Position numbers and translations under genes: made by a program. Positions 38,253-47,506 of a DNA stretch of 64,000 nucleotides are shown here, one piece after another (position 1 is the stretch's first letter; each line of letters opens with the position of its first letter). This DNA is from Clostridiaceae bacterium Marseille-Q4143 (GTDB lineage: Bacteria; Bacillota; Clostridia; Lachnospirales; Lachnospiraceae): contig CP073693.1 in assembly GCA_018228645.1 (NCBI GenBank), positions 2,924,416 through 2,988,415 on the forward strand, in the 5' to 3' direction. The notes beneath the pieces were generated by a model. The model saw only the letters and a list, made by a program, of their open reading frames with translations. It had not been told where the DNA came from and searched no databases.

Positions 38253-39113
38253 TTAAAATTTTAACCGCACATAAGACACAAACTTTCTTGCTGCAAAGGG
38301 CATCGTATTCCAATCTTTCCACACCAGTGCCACCGGACGTTCCATCCGCTCTTTTACCGGGCGGACGGCAAGCCCTGCTTCGAATCCTTCCAGCACTCTT
38401 TTGTACATGGCAGAGACTCCAAGGCTCTGTCGTACCATAGCTAAAATAGAGTAATCGTCGTATACTTTGTACTCAATTTTCGGATGCAGCCCCGCCCGCC
38501 GAAAAGCCTGCTCAGGTACGCTGTACTCTCCTTCATCCAGAAGAATGAAAGGTTCCTGCTCAAGATCTTTTAGTGAAATGACTTGCTTTCTGGTCAGAGG
38601 ATGTCCTTTCGGCAGTACGGCCGCCATTTCATCCTTATATAAAATACTGGTTTCCAGCCCTGGCACTGCTTCTGCATTGGCAAATCCAAAATCCACGCTT
38701 CCGTCTCTTACCCACTGGGCAATACTGGTATATTCCCCCTGTTGAAGAATGAATCGCACTTCCGGATATTGTTTCTTAAATTCCATCATCAATCTTGGCA
38801 GAAAGGTACGGCTGACACTGGTAAAAGTTCCAATTCGGATGGCGCTGTTGGTAAGTCCCTTCATTTCCTCTTCTTTTCGTTCCAGATTCTTTTCCGCCTG
38901 ATAGATCTGCTGAAAATACGGAAGATACTGCTCACCGTCTGCGGTCAGTCCAATTCCATCCTTTTTCCGGTCAATGAGCACCGTTTCTGTCTCCTGTTCC
39001 AAAGTCCGAACTGCCTGACTGACGGCACTCTGAGAATATCCCAGTTCTTCTGCTGTCTTTGTGAAACTGCCATTTTCCATTACTTTGCAAAATATTTCAT
39101 ATCTGGATAACAT
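38253..39113 (-). CDS. LysR family transcriptional regulator (divergent from azlCD)
   Basis: 286 residues. Helix-turn-helix SFTKTAEELGYSQSAVSQAV near the N-terminus, effector domain from about residue 90 (AIRIGTFTSVSRTFLP). The ATG at 39113 has GAGGTG six bases upstream; a longer frame from 39161 lacks a site. Divergent from the azlCD pair, which it probably controls; a copy of CTTATGTA occurs twice between them. Regulation of pflB downstream is less likely, as pflB has its own promoter. Confidence 0.88.
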   Translation of the reverse strand: MLSRYEIFCKVMENGSFTKTAEELGYSQSAVSQAVRTLEQETETVLIDRKKDGIGLTADGEQYLPYFQQIYQAEKNLERKEEEMKGLTNSAIRIGTFTSVSRTFLPRLMMEFKKQYPEVRFILQQGEYTSIAQWVRDGSVDFGFANAEAVPGLETSILYKDEMAAVLPKGHPLTRKQVISLKDLEQEPFILLDEGEYSVPEQAFRRAGLHPKIEYKVYDDYSILAMVRQSLGVSAMYKRVLEGFEAGLAVRPVKERMERPVALVWKDWNTMPFAARKFVSYVRLKF

Positions 39114-39135
39114 GTTGTTCACCTCATCACTTTTT

Positions 39136-39173
39136 CTTATGTATTCATCATAATCATTCATTTTACTTATGTA
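39136..39173. repeat. Pair of direct repeats in the LysR-azlC intergenic region
   Basis: CTTATGTA at 39136-39143 and 39166-39173, thirty bases apart (about three helix turns), inside the 120-base divergent gap. Plausible LysR binding half-sites. Confidence 0.4.
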
Positions 39174-39233
39174 AAGAAGACTGCTAAAATATTGCTCAGA
39201 AAATAAATCTGATTCTTGGGAGGAATCCGTGTT

Positions 39234-39962
39234 ATGAGTAAATCGAATGCAAAGATACTTCAGGAGGGAATAAAGGATGCCATTCCCATAGGACTTGGGT
39301 ATTTTGCAGTGGCTTTTTCACTGGGTATTGCCGCAAGAAATGCGGGCATGAATGCATTTCAGGGATTTTTGCTCAGCTTTCTGAATAATGCGTCTGCCGG
39401 AGAATATGCCGGAATTACCGTGATCGCAGCCAATGCTTCCTACATAGAAATTGCTGTTGTTACTTTGATTGCCAATGCCCGGTATCTTCTCATGAGCTGC
39501 GCCATGGGACAGCGTCTGAAACCCGGGCTTTCCTTCGGGCACCGGCTTTTAATGGGTTACGATATTACCGATGAGCTCTTTGGCATCTCCATTGCCCGTC
39601 CCGGCTATCTGGAACCTTTCTACTCCTACGGCGCCATGCTGACCGCCATTCCCTGCTGGGCAACCGGAACGGCCTGCGGTATCATTGCCGGAAATATCAT
39701 GCCGGCCCGTGTGGTGAGTGCATTAAGTGTTTCTCTGTTTGGCATGTTCCTGGCAATCATCATTCCTCCGGCAAAAAAAGATAAGGTCGTTGCAGCACTG
39801 ATTATTTTGGCATTTGCTGCAAGTTACGCCTCCTCCTGTCTCCCGCTGATCTCTTCCATCTCCGAAGGCACCAGAACCATTATCCTGACTGTAATACTGT
39901 CTGCCGGAGCAGCTTATTTCTTCCCAATCCATACCGAAGGAGGTCCTGAACATGACGCATAA
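39234..39962 (+). CDS. azlC: AzlC family branched-chain amino acid exporter, large subunit
   Basis: 242 residues, about seven membrane helices. AIPIGLGYFAVAFSLGI is the AzlC start, NARYLLMSCAMGQRL and GYDITDELFGIS are family motifs. Works with AzlD to export branched-chain amino acids or analogues. ATG at 39234 with GGGAGGA ten bases upstream. Intact, unlike the broken azlC at 19.5-20.1 kb, and from a different AzlC subgroup. Confidence 0.92.
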   Translation: MSKSNAKILQEGIKDAIPIGLGYFAVAFSLGIAARNAGMNAFQGFLLSFLNNASAGEYAGITVIAANASYIEIAVVTLIANARYLLMSCAMGQRLKPGLSFGHRLLMGYDITDELFGISIARPGYLEPFYSYGAMLTAIPCWATGTACGIIAGNIMPARVVSALSVSLFGMFLAIIIPPAKKDKVVAALIILAFAASYASSCLPLISSISEGTRTIILTVILSAGAAYFFPIHTEGGPEHDA

Positions 39963-40257
39963 TATGTATGTTTACATTTTTATCACCGGAGCCGTATCTT
40001 ACCTGATCCGCGTACTTCCGCTGACCCTGATCCGAAAACCGATTGAAAATAAATTTCTTCAGTCGTTTTTGTACTATGTACCTTATGTAACACTTGCAGT
40101 AATGACATTTCCTGCCATTATCCACGCCACCCAGTCTCCCATCTCCGGTGCACTGGCACTGCTGATTGGTATCATCGCTGCTTATGCAGGTGCTGGACTT
40201 TTACCGGTAGCTGTCATCTGCTGCGCCGTGGTATTTGGTATTGAGTTTTTTCTGTAG
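39952..40257 (+). CDS. azlD: AzlD family transporter subunit
   Basis: 101 residues, three or four membrane helices. SYLIRVLPLTLIRKPIENKF is the AzlD signature. Overlaps azlC by 11 bases, so translationally coupled. Confidence 0.92.
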   Translation: MTHNMYVYIFITGAVSYLIRVLPLTLIRKPIENKFLQSFLYYVPYVTLAVMTFPAIIHATQSPISGALALLIGIIAAYAGAGLLPVAVICCAVVFGIEFFL

Positions 40258-40346
40258 TTCGTCTGATGCTCTTTTTCATTTACTTTCCGACTCCAATCAT
40301 GTATCATAGATACATTGAGTTTATGAATGCGAGGGACAAGTAACAA

Positions 40347-41669
40347 ATGAAAAAAAGAGATTCTTTTAACAATAAATGGGGATTTATTCTGGCCTGTATC
40401 GGCTCTGCCGTGGGTATGGGCAATATCTGGATGTTTCCAACCAGAGTCTCCATGTACGGAGGCGGTTCCTATCTGCTTCCGTATTTTCTTTTTGTGGCAC
40501 TGATCAGTTTTACCGGAGTCATCGGCGAAATGAGTTTTGGGAGAGCAGCCCGCTCCGGTCCTGTAGATGCATTTGGTTATGCGTGTGAAATCAAAGGGCA
40601 CCGCAGTACAGGAGAACTTCTTGGATATATTCCTGTACTCGGCGCCCTTGCCATGGCTATCGGCTATACTGTTGTCATGGGATGGATTCTAAAATATATG
40701 GTTGGTTCCTTCACCGGAGCTACTCTGGCGCCATCTGACGCAGATGGATTCGGAGCAGAATTCGGGCAGATGGCCAGTTCCTTTGGAAATAATGGCTGGC
40801 AGATTGTTGCCCTCATCATTGGCATGATCATCCTGATGTTTGGTATCGGTCAGGGTATCGAGAAAGCCAACCGGATCATGATGCCGGTTTTCTTTATTCT
40901 GTTCGCCATTCTCGGAATCTATGTAGCATTCCAACCAGGTGCTATCGACGGTTACCGGTATATTTTCCGAATTGATCCGGTTATATTAGCAAACCCGAAA
41001 ACCTGGATTTTTGCTCTCGGACAGGCCTTTTTTTCTTTATCTGTCGCTGGAAATGGTACACTGATCTATGGCTCTTACCTCTCTGACAAGGAGGATATTC
41101 CGGCGGCTGCCGGACGTGTTGCCCTGTTTGATACCATTGCAGCTCTTCTTGCAGCCATTGTTATCATTCCGGCTATGGCAACCATCGGTGCACAGCTTGA
41201 CCAGGGTGGACCCGGACTGATGTTCATCTATCTGCCGGCTTTGTTTAAATCTATGCCCTGTGGTCATCTGATTGCCATGATCTTCTTTGTGGCTGTCTTT
41301 TCCGCCGGGCTGTCCTCACTCATTAACTTGTATGAAGCGCCCATTGCAACCATCCAGGAAAAGCTTCACCTTGGAAGAAAGACTTCCTGTACTCTGATTG
41401 CTGTATTTTCACTGATTGTTTCCATCTGCATTCAGGGCATCGTATCCGACTGGATGGATGTGCTGTCCATCTATATCTGCCCGCTGGGTGCAGGACTTGC
41501 CGGCATCATGTTCTTCTGGATCTGTGGCAAATCATATGTGAATGTGCAGGTAAATAAAGGAAGGAACAAACCGTTTACCGATCTGTTCCTCCCTGTCTGC
41601 AAATATATTTACTGTCCGCTATGTGTACTTGTACTGATACTGGGAATTTTACTTGGAGGAATTGGTTGA
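40347..41669 (+). CDS. Sodium-dependent transporter, NSS/SNF family
   Basis: 440 residues, 11-12 membrane helices. The sodium and substrate site motif in helix 1 reads ACIGSAVGMGNIWMFP, where most members have NIWRFP, so the usual arginine is methionine. GEMSFGRAAR and later NSS motifs are present. Bacterial members carry tryptophan, tyrosine or other neutral amino acids. GAGGGA ribosome site. Follows azlCD on the same strand. Confidence 0.9.
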   Translation: MKKRDSFNNKWGFILACIGSAVGMGNIWMFPTRVSMYGGGSYLLPYFLFVALISFTGVIGEMSFGRAARSGPVDAFGYACEIKGHRSTGELLGYIPVLGALAMAIGYTVVMGWILKYMVGSFTGATLAPSDADGFGAEFGQMASSFGNNGWQIVALIIGMIILMFGIGQGIEKANRIMMPVFFILFAILGIYVAFQPGAIDGYRYIFRIDPVILANPKTWIFALGQAFFSLSVAGNGTLIYGSYLSDKEDIPAAAGRVALFDTIAALLAAIVIIPAMATIGAQLDQGGPGLMFIYLPALFKSMPCGHLIAMIFFVAVFSAGLSSLINLYEAPIATIQEKLHLGRKTSCTLIAVFSLIVSICIQGIVSDWMDVLSIYICPLGAGLAGIMFFWICGKSYVNVQVNKGRNKPFTDLFLPVCKYIYCPLCVLVLILGILLGGIG

Positions 41670-41673
41670 TCCT

Positions 41674-43032
41674 ATGAGTCGCACAAATGATCTGGGACGG
41701 GATGAAATTCCCCGTCTGGTAATACGGCTGGCCATCCCCACAATGCTGGCGCAGCTGGTAAATGTTTTATATTCCATCGTCGACCGAATGTATATCGGAA
41801 CCGGTGTTGGAGATCTGGCACTGGCCGGTGTCGGCATCTGTGCGCCGATTGTCACTCTTCTGGCATCCTTCGGCTCCATGGTCGGTCAGGGCGGCGCCCC
41901 CATCATGGCTATGAAAATGGGAAGCGGCAATGAAAAAGAAGCCCGTCAGGTACTGAACAACGGATTTTTAATGCTTCTGATTCTGTCTGCCGTACTGACC
42001 AGCGTATTCCTGCTCAGTAAAAATACGTTGCTCATGTGGTTTGGCGCCAGTGATGCAACCTTTTCCTATGCCAATACCTATGTGACGATTTATACTGCCG
42101 GAACTTTTTTCGCATTAATCTCCGGCGGCATGAACAGCTTTCTCATTGCCCAGGGATTTTCCGGTCTTGGCATGGCAACGGTTGTCATCGGTGCAATTCT
42201 GAATATTATTCTGGATCCACTGTTCATCTTTGTCTTCCATATGGGCGTTGCCGGAGCTGCCATTGCGACGGTCATTTCCCAGATCGTCTCCTGTCTCTTT
42301 GTGCTTGGCTGCCTGTTCAGCAAACGGATGCCGATACGGCTTGGCTGGGGTGATTTTCATGTAAGTGTCATGAAGCGAATTGTCACCTTTGGTTTCTCCC
42401 CGTTCCTGATTCTTGCCAGTGACAGCATTCTGCTCATTGTGCTGAACACCGTGCTGCAGCGTTACGGCGGTCCGGGTGAGGGTGATACGCTGGTCACCTG
42501 TGCAACCATTGTACAGAGTTATCTTCTGCTCATCACTATGCCCATGGGCGGTATTACTCTCGGCAGCCAGCCGGTGGTCAGTTTTAACTATGGAAAAGGT
42601 GATGCAGAGAGAATCAAAAAAGCGATTCTGTGCATCACCGGACTATGTGTTACTTTCTGTATTCTGATGACCATTGTGACCTGGACCGTATCCCCGGTCT
42701 ACGTACAACTTTTCACGGAGGATCCTGTAATCCTGAGCCGTTCCGTTACTTATATTAAGCGATTCACCTTTATGATTATCCCGCTGGCTGTGCAGTATCC
42801 GCTGGTGGACGAGACCACAGCCCTCGGCAAAGTGAAGCTGGCACTCTTCTGCTCTGCTTTCCGGAAATTTGTGTTCCTCACCGGGCTTATCCTTCTGCCT
42901 GCCCTGCTCACCGCAGATGCTGCCTTCTTCTCAGAACCGGTGGCCGATGTGGTGTCCGCCACCATGACCAGCTGCCTGTTTTTTCATTTCTTTCCGAAAA
43001 TACTGAAAGAGCGGGAGAAAATTACGATTTAA
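41674..43032 (+). CDS. MATE family efflux transporter
   Basis: 452 residues, twelve membrane helices in two MatE halves (RLAIPTMLAQLVNVLYSIVD; later VVSFNYGKGDAERI). Exports drugs or metabolites using sodium or proton gradients. GGAGGA at 41655-41660 is an unusual 13 bases before the ATG; TTG codons nearer the site are alternatives. It ends convergently with the next gene, the two stop codons sharing a TTAA. Confidence 0.92.
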   Translation: MSRTNDLGRDEIPRLVIRLAIPTMLAQLVNVLYSIVDRMYIGTGVGDLALAGVGICAPIVTLLASFGSMVGQGGAPIMAMKMGSGNEKEARQVLNNGFLMLLILSAVLTSVFLLSKNTLLMWFGASDATFSYANTYVTIYTAGTFFALISGGMNSFLIAQGFSGLGMATVVIGAILNIILDPLFIFVFHMGVAGAAIATVISQIVSCLFVLGCLFSKRMPIRLGWGDFHVSVMKRIVTFGFSPFLILASDSILLIVLNTVLQRYGGPGEGDTLVTCATIVQSYLLLITMPMGGITLGSQPVVSFNYGKGDAERIKKAILCITGLCVTFCILMTIVTWTVSPVYVQLFTEDPVILSRSVTYIKRFTFMIIPLAVQYPLVDETTALGKVKLALFCSAFRKFVFLTGLILLPALLTADAAFFSEPVADVVSATMTSCLFFHFFPKILKEREKITI

Positions 43033-44306
43033 CATCCAATCATAATCTTAATGATCTCCTGATTGGTCTCTTTCATTCCATCTTTTGCAAGGCGGCCTAC
43101 GTTCTGGATATTGGCTTCCACACCTGCGCCAACCAGGCCGTCTCCTGCATGAAATTCCTGTCCGCACATGTACATATCATATCCCATGATGCCTGCTTCC
43201 ACTGCAGTTGCAATCTTTGCAGCGCAGGAAGCTTTTGCGCCGTCACAGACAATACCGGATACAATGGCAAGGGCATTGACTACTGTATGAATCAGCACTT
43301 TGTAGTCTCCGTCTTTTAAGTAGGAAATACCAGCTCCGGCGCCTACGCCTGCACTGATGGCACCGCAAAATGCGGAAAGTCTTCCGATAGGCGTCTTCTG
43401 ATGAATTGCCGTCAGGTTGGACAGTGCCAGGGCACGGTACATCTTCTCTTCGGATACACCCAGTTCTCTTGCAAAGATAACAACCGGCACAGATGCGGTG
43501 ATACCCTGATTACCGCTTCCTGAATTGATAACAACCGGCATCTCACAGCCGTTCATACGGGCATCAGATCCGGCGGCAGCCATGGCTCGGGCATGGTTGG
43601 CAGTCGTATGTTCCTGGGTTTTCCAGATGACTTTTCCGATATTAGCGCCGTAATCATTGGTCATACCTTCTTCTGCAATGGCCATATTCATACGAAGCTG
43701 CGGCTCCAGTATCGGTTTTACATCTTCTACATCTACGGTATTGATAAACTCCCAGATATGCTCCATATCCAGAAGACTCCGGTCCGTCAGGTTATTTTCC
43801 TCTTCTCCCGATACTGGAATATTTTCAAGGATCTCTCCGTTTTTCTCAATTCTTACAATATTAGTATGGTAATTAGCAATTCGCACCTTTGCAGAATCTG
43901 CGCCTGCATGAACGGTTACCTCAATATCAAAAGTAATACCGCTTTCCAGATGTTCCACTGTAATAGGGGTCTGTTCCAGAAACTGTTTGATCTCCTCAAC
44001 CTGTTCCTCTTTCACATAGGAGATTACTTCCAGTTTCTTTTCCGCATCCCCTGCCACAATTCCTGCCGCCGCTGCCGCAGGAATGCCTTTCAGATGTCCG
44101 GTATGCGGCACGATCACAGATTTTACATTTTTGATAATACTTCCGCTGGCTGCCACTTCTACTTTATCCGGCAGTACTCCCAGTGTCTTTCTCGCTACTG
44201 CCGCCGCATAGGCCAGTGCAATCGGCTCGGTACATCCCATTGCCGGTACCAGTTCTTCTTTTAAAATCTGTACGTATGCTCTGTATCTCAAATCTGTTTT
44301 TTTCAT
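43029..44306 (-). CDS. L-cysteine desulfidase family protein (UPF0597)
   Basis: 425 residues. VPAMGCTEPIALAYAAA is the family opening with a cluster-type cysteine; GCEMPVVINSGSGNQG and SCAAKIATAVEAG are also conserved. Related to iron-sulfur serine dehydratase alpha subunits; characterised relatives break L-cysteine into pyruvate, ammonia and sulfide. Which amino acid is used here cannot be told. Confidence 0.9.
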   Translation of the reverse strand: MKKTDLRYRAYVQILKEELVPAMGCTEPIALAYAAAVARKTLGVLPDKVEVAASGSIIKNVKSVIVPHTGHLKGIPAAAAAGIVAGDAEKKLEVISYVKEEQVEEIKQFLEQTPITVEHLESGITFDIEVTVHAGADSAKVRIANYHTNIVRIEKNGEILENIPVSGEEENNLTDRSLLDMEHIWEFINTVDVEDVKPILEPQLRMNMAIAEEGMTNDYGANIGKVIWKTQEHTTANHARAMAAAGSDARMNGCEMPVVINSGSGNQGITASVPVVIFARELGVSEEKMYRALALSNLTAIHQKTPIGRLSAFCGAISAGVGAGAGISYLKDGDYKVLIHTVVNALAIVSGIVCDGAKASCAAKIATAVEAGIMGYDMYMCGQEFHAGDGLVGAGVEANIQNVGRLAKDGMKETNQEIIKIMIGC

Positions 44307-44331
44307 TTTTCATCCCCGCTTTAAATTATTA

Positions 44332-44357
44332 TGGGGCGATCAAAGATCACCCCATAT
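44332..44357. terminator. Hairpin between the desulfidase gene and truA
   Basis: ATGGGG-GATC and GATC-CCCCAT nearly perfect arms around AAA; the T-run after it on the minus strand is weak (AATAATTT). Confidence 0.45.
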
Positions 44358-44359
44358 AT

Positions 44360-45094
44360 CTAATATTCCACGCTCTCCAGCGTCAGTCCTTCCGGCGGCA
44401 TAAGCCGTCCGGCTTTTGTGCGATCCTGCCCTTCCAGTATCTCCGTCATTTCTTCCGGTTTCCGAAGTCCCAGTCCCACTTCCACCAACGTACCGGTCAG
44501 AATGCGGACCATATGATAAAGGAATCCATCTCCGGTATAAGAAATGCGGATCTCCTGTCCCATCTTTCCGATCTCGATCTTCTCAATGGTACGCACGGTA
44601 GACTTCTTGAACTTCTTCTGTGAACAGAACGCCCGATAGTCGTGAGTTCCGCATAGAAGAGTTGCCGCCTGTTCCATGGCATCAAGATCCAGCGGTTTCT
44701 GGATCCATATGGTAAATCTTCTGCGGAATACATTTCTGACCGGTGCATTCCAGATCCGGTAGACATAGGTCTTCCGCACGGCATTCAGTCTCGCATGAAA
44801 CCGGGGAGCAGCCTCCTCCACGGTCAGAACAGCAATATCTTCCGGCAGATATTCATTCATATATCGGCAGATCTCCTCGGGTGATTCTTTCGTCTTACAC
44901 CGAAAACTGATAACCTGTCCGGCGGCATGAACCCCTGCGTCCGTTCTTCCGGAACCATTCACTTCCACCGGCTCTCCTGCCATCTTCGTGAGCAATGTTT
45001 CCAGCTTGCTCTGTATCGTATTATCCGTATTTCCCTGGGTCTGCCATCCACGATAGCGTGTCCCATCATACTGCAAAACTGCCTTATAATTCAT
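44360..45094 (-). CDS. truA: tRNA pseudouridine(38-40) synthase
   Basis: 244 residues. Catalytic aspartate in GRTDAGVHA, N-terminal LQYDGTRYRGWQ, and FLYHMVRILTGTLVEVG. Modifies the anticodon stem of many tRNAs. One base after the DUF362 gene. Confidence 0.97.
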   Translation of the reverse strand: MNYKAVLQYDGTRYRGWQTQGNTDNTIQSKLETLLTKMAGEPVEVNGSGRTDAGVHAAGQVISFRCKTKESPEEICRYMNEYLPEDIAVLTVEEAAPRFHARLNAVRKTYVYRIWNAPVRNVFRRRFTIWIQKPLDLDAMEQAATLLCGTHDYRAFCSQKKFKKSTVRTIEKIEIGKMGQEIRISYTGDGFLYHMVRILTGTLVEVGLGLRKPEEMTEILEGQDRTKAGRLMPPEGLTLESVEY

Positions 45095-45095
45095 C

Positions 45096-46187
45096 TTACA
45101 GCTCTTTCTTCAGGAATTCTACCATATCAATGGCTTTCGGCGGGCATCCCTTGCAGCTCTTCTCAAAGCCACAGGTACAGTGACCGATACCGATCTCACC
45201 GGTCTGTCCTTTATATCCCTGCCCGATGGCAATCTTTTTCTTACAATTTCTCAGCATGCCCATATCATTCAGACGATCAAGCGCATAGATCAGAGAACCA
45301 TAGCAGGCACTGCAGGCATCCACCGGTTCCACATATTTTGCCAGTTCCTGCACTCTTCTGGTCATACGGATCTTTCCCTTTGCATTGCAGCCTTCGTTCA
45401 GCTCGATAATCTTTGCCTTGGAAGTATCTGCACATCCGACACCCAGTTTCTCTGCCATACCGATATAAGCCACTTCACTGACCGGATAGCCCATTGTCTC
45501 ACAGACAAATGCATCACAGAGAACCGGATCGCGGAATGCCATAATACGATTCATGGTTACCGGGTTGCCGCCCTCTTCAAAATCAAGATCTCCACAAATA
45601 TTGTCAACGAGGATAAAATCATTCGGTACAACGGTTGCCAGATGTGCGATCGGTTTATGCAGGCCCATAGTGTGGAATTTACGCTTCTCACTGTTCGGGA
45701 TCAGACCTTTGTTGTTCTTCAGGGCACAGGTAATCGTTGTCTGACAATGTCCTTTCAGAACCGGCATATTAATCAGGAAGTCCAGAGACATAGGAAAATC
45801 ACAGACATTCAGCTGCATACCCTTTGCGTTGTAGGATTTATAAGTATCCTGCTGGTTGTCCACCAGTTTTACGCCGTATTTGCGCGCCACTTCCGGATAA
45901 CCACAGACACGGAATGCAGCCTGAGTACGATCACCAACCCAGGAACCTTCCGTAATGGAAATATTTTTAAATCCATTCTCCTGCAGGTATTCGATGGTTC
46001 CCTCAATCATCTCCATATGAGTGGTTGCACCGCTGTCCGGAGTTTTTGCAACTACCAGATTCGGCTTCAGACCGATCTTTTTCTTCTTGTCACCGATCTG
46101 CTCGGCCAGTTTCGCAGATGTAAGGATTTCCTTAGTCATCTCCTTATAGTTTTTTCCATAGATCATCAGAATCTCATTTTTTTCCAT
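45096..46187 (-). CDS. DUF362 domain iron-sulfur protein
   Basis: 363 residues. DUF362 core: GLKPNLVVAKTPDSGATTH, ITEGSWVGD, MPVLKGHCQTTITCALKN. Cysteines in DACSACYG and a C-terminal cluster HCTCGFEKSCKGCPP suggest iron-sulfur binding. Function of the family is poorly known. Start at ATG 46187 with AAGGAAG upstream. Confidence 0.88.
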   Translation of the reverse strand: MEKNEILMIYGKNYKEMTKEILTSAKLAEQIGDKKKKIGLKPNLVVAKTPDSGATTHMEMIEGTIEYLQENGFKNISITEGSWVGDRTQAAFRVCGYPEVARKYGVKLVDNQQDTYKSYNAKGMQLNVCDFPMSLDFLINMPVLKGHCQTTITCALKNNKGLIPNSEKRKFHTMGLHKPIAHLATVVPNDFILVDNICGDLDFEEGGNPVTMNRIMAFRDPVLCDAFVCETMGYPVSEVAYIGMAEKLGVGCADTSKAKIIELNEGCNAKGKIRMTRRVQELAKYVEPVDACSACYGSLIYALDRLNDMGMLRNCKKKIAIGQGYKGQTGEIGIGHCTCGFEKSCKGCPPKAIDMVEFLKKEL

Positions 46188-46200
46188 AATGTTCTTCCTT

Positions 46201-47376
46201 TCAATTTGTATATTCCTGATAAACAGCCACATGATCATAGATGCACCGCCAGCTGCTGTGCGCATTGGCAGTCACACAGATATAATGTTTACCGCTGTCT
46301 GTCTCCTCATAGCTAGCAGCACAGTTGCCAGACTGAGCAACAAACCCGGTCTTGGCACAGACTACCGTGCCTTTTGTATCTTTATCTTCGATTCTTCTTA
46401 AAAACCAGTTGGAAATGGTAATTCCTTCCGGGTGTTGCTCTGTTGCGCTGGTTGTATAGGTATGTGCGGTCAGCACCTCCCGTGCCAGATCATTTTCCAC
46501 AGCTGCCTTTAAGATCATGGCCATGTCATAAATGCTGCAGTAATGATTTTCATCATATAATCCCACACAGTTGGTAAAATGTGCCGTATCGGACAGTCCA
46601 AGCTCTGCAAGCTTCTCATTCATCATGTCCACAAAGGCATCCATGGAACCTGCCACATAGCAGGCAAGACCTGCAGCCGCATCTCCGCCGGAGGGAAGGA
46701 TCGTTCCATAGAGAAGATCCCGGACGGTTACCGTCTCCTCGTCCAGAAATCCCACCGCACTGCAGTCATGGGAATAGCTGAAATCGGTGATCTCCTTGGT
46801 AATGGTAAAGGTATCATCAAGATCCGTCACATGCTCAGCCGCAACCAGAACGGTCAGAATCTTCGTCATGGAAGCCGGGCTGATCCGATCATAAGCCCCT
46901 TTCTGAGATACAATAGTATTGTCATCGAGATCTACTAACAATGCATAGCCGCTCTGTACCGAATCACTGCCCAGGTAGGTGGTACTGTCTGTTTCTTTTG
47001 CATCATAACCTGCCGCAAATGGCATGGAGGATGTTTGGACCGAAGCTTCTGCCTCTTCCGCTTCCTGATCTTCTTCCTCGGAAGCCTGCTCCATATCCTG
47101 CGAATTATCCCCTGCATCATCTCCGGTATCCGACACTGATGTCGTTGTCTGTTCCTGCATTGTTTCTCCAGAATCTTCCGACAGTTTTGCCTTCCCTGTC
47201 CGGCCGGTCATCAACCAGATTCCCAGCGCCAACAGAACCACTGCGGCGGTTCCCGTCGCGGCCATCAACATTCGTCGTTTTCTCCGCTGTCGCTCACGGG
47301 CTCTTCTGCGGTTTTCCATCCGCTGCCGCTCCCTTTTCTTCTGTCTTAACTGTTCTTCCGCATTATAATCCCGCAC
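46201..47376 (-). CDS. D-alanyl-D-alanine carboxypeptidase-like protein (peptidase S11)
   Basis: 391 residues. A very basic cytoplasmic tail (RQKKRERQRM) and one membrane helix (about 37-58), then an acidic E/D/S/T linker (80-120) and the penicillin-binding S11 domain outside. SMTK holds the acylated serine, and KTG occurs in CAKTGFV. The middle motif, normally S-x-N, reads SGG in LPSGGDAAAG. It should trim D-Ala from peptidoglycan stems, unless the change lowers activity. Stand-alone, upstream of the DUF362 gene. Confidence 0.9.
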   Translation of the reverse strand: MRDYNAEEQLRQKKRERQRMENRRRARERQRRKRRMLMAATGTAAVVLLALGIWLMTGRTGKAKLSEDSGETMQEQTTTSVSDTGDDAGDNSQDMEQASEEEDQEAEEAEASVQTSSMPFAAGYDAKETDSTTYLGSDSVQSGYALLVDLDDNTIVSQKGAYDRISPASMTKILTVLVAAEHVTDLDDTFTITKEITDFSYSHDCSAVGFLDEETVTVRDLLYGTILPSGGDAAAGLACYVAGSMDAFVDMMNEKLAELGLSDTAHFTNCVGLYDENHYCSIYDMAMILKAAVENDLAREVLTAHTYTTSATEQHPEGITISNWFLRRIEDKDTKGTVVCAKTGFVAQSGNCAASYEETDSGKHYICVTANAHSSWRCIYDHVAVYQEYTN

Positions 47377-47447
47377 ACCGGTGCCTCCATATTTTCAAAC
47401 TTCCTGTCTATTTTAGCAGAAAATGCTTACGGTTTCAATGAATGGAC

Positions 47448-47489
47448 AAAAAAAGACGCAGGTCAGACAGTTTCCTGTCCGGCCTGCGC
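47448..47489 (-). terminator. Terminator of the opp operon
   Basis: CGCAGG...CAGACAG / CTGTCCG...CCTGCG long stem with a short loop (47458-47488), followed on the minus strand by TCTTTTTTTG. Confidence 0.9.
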
Positions 47490-47506
47490 CATGATTTTTA
47501 CAATCA

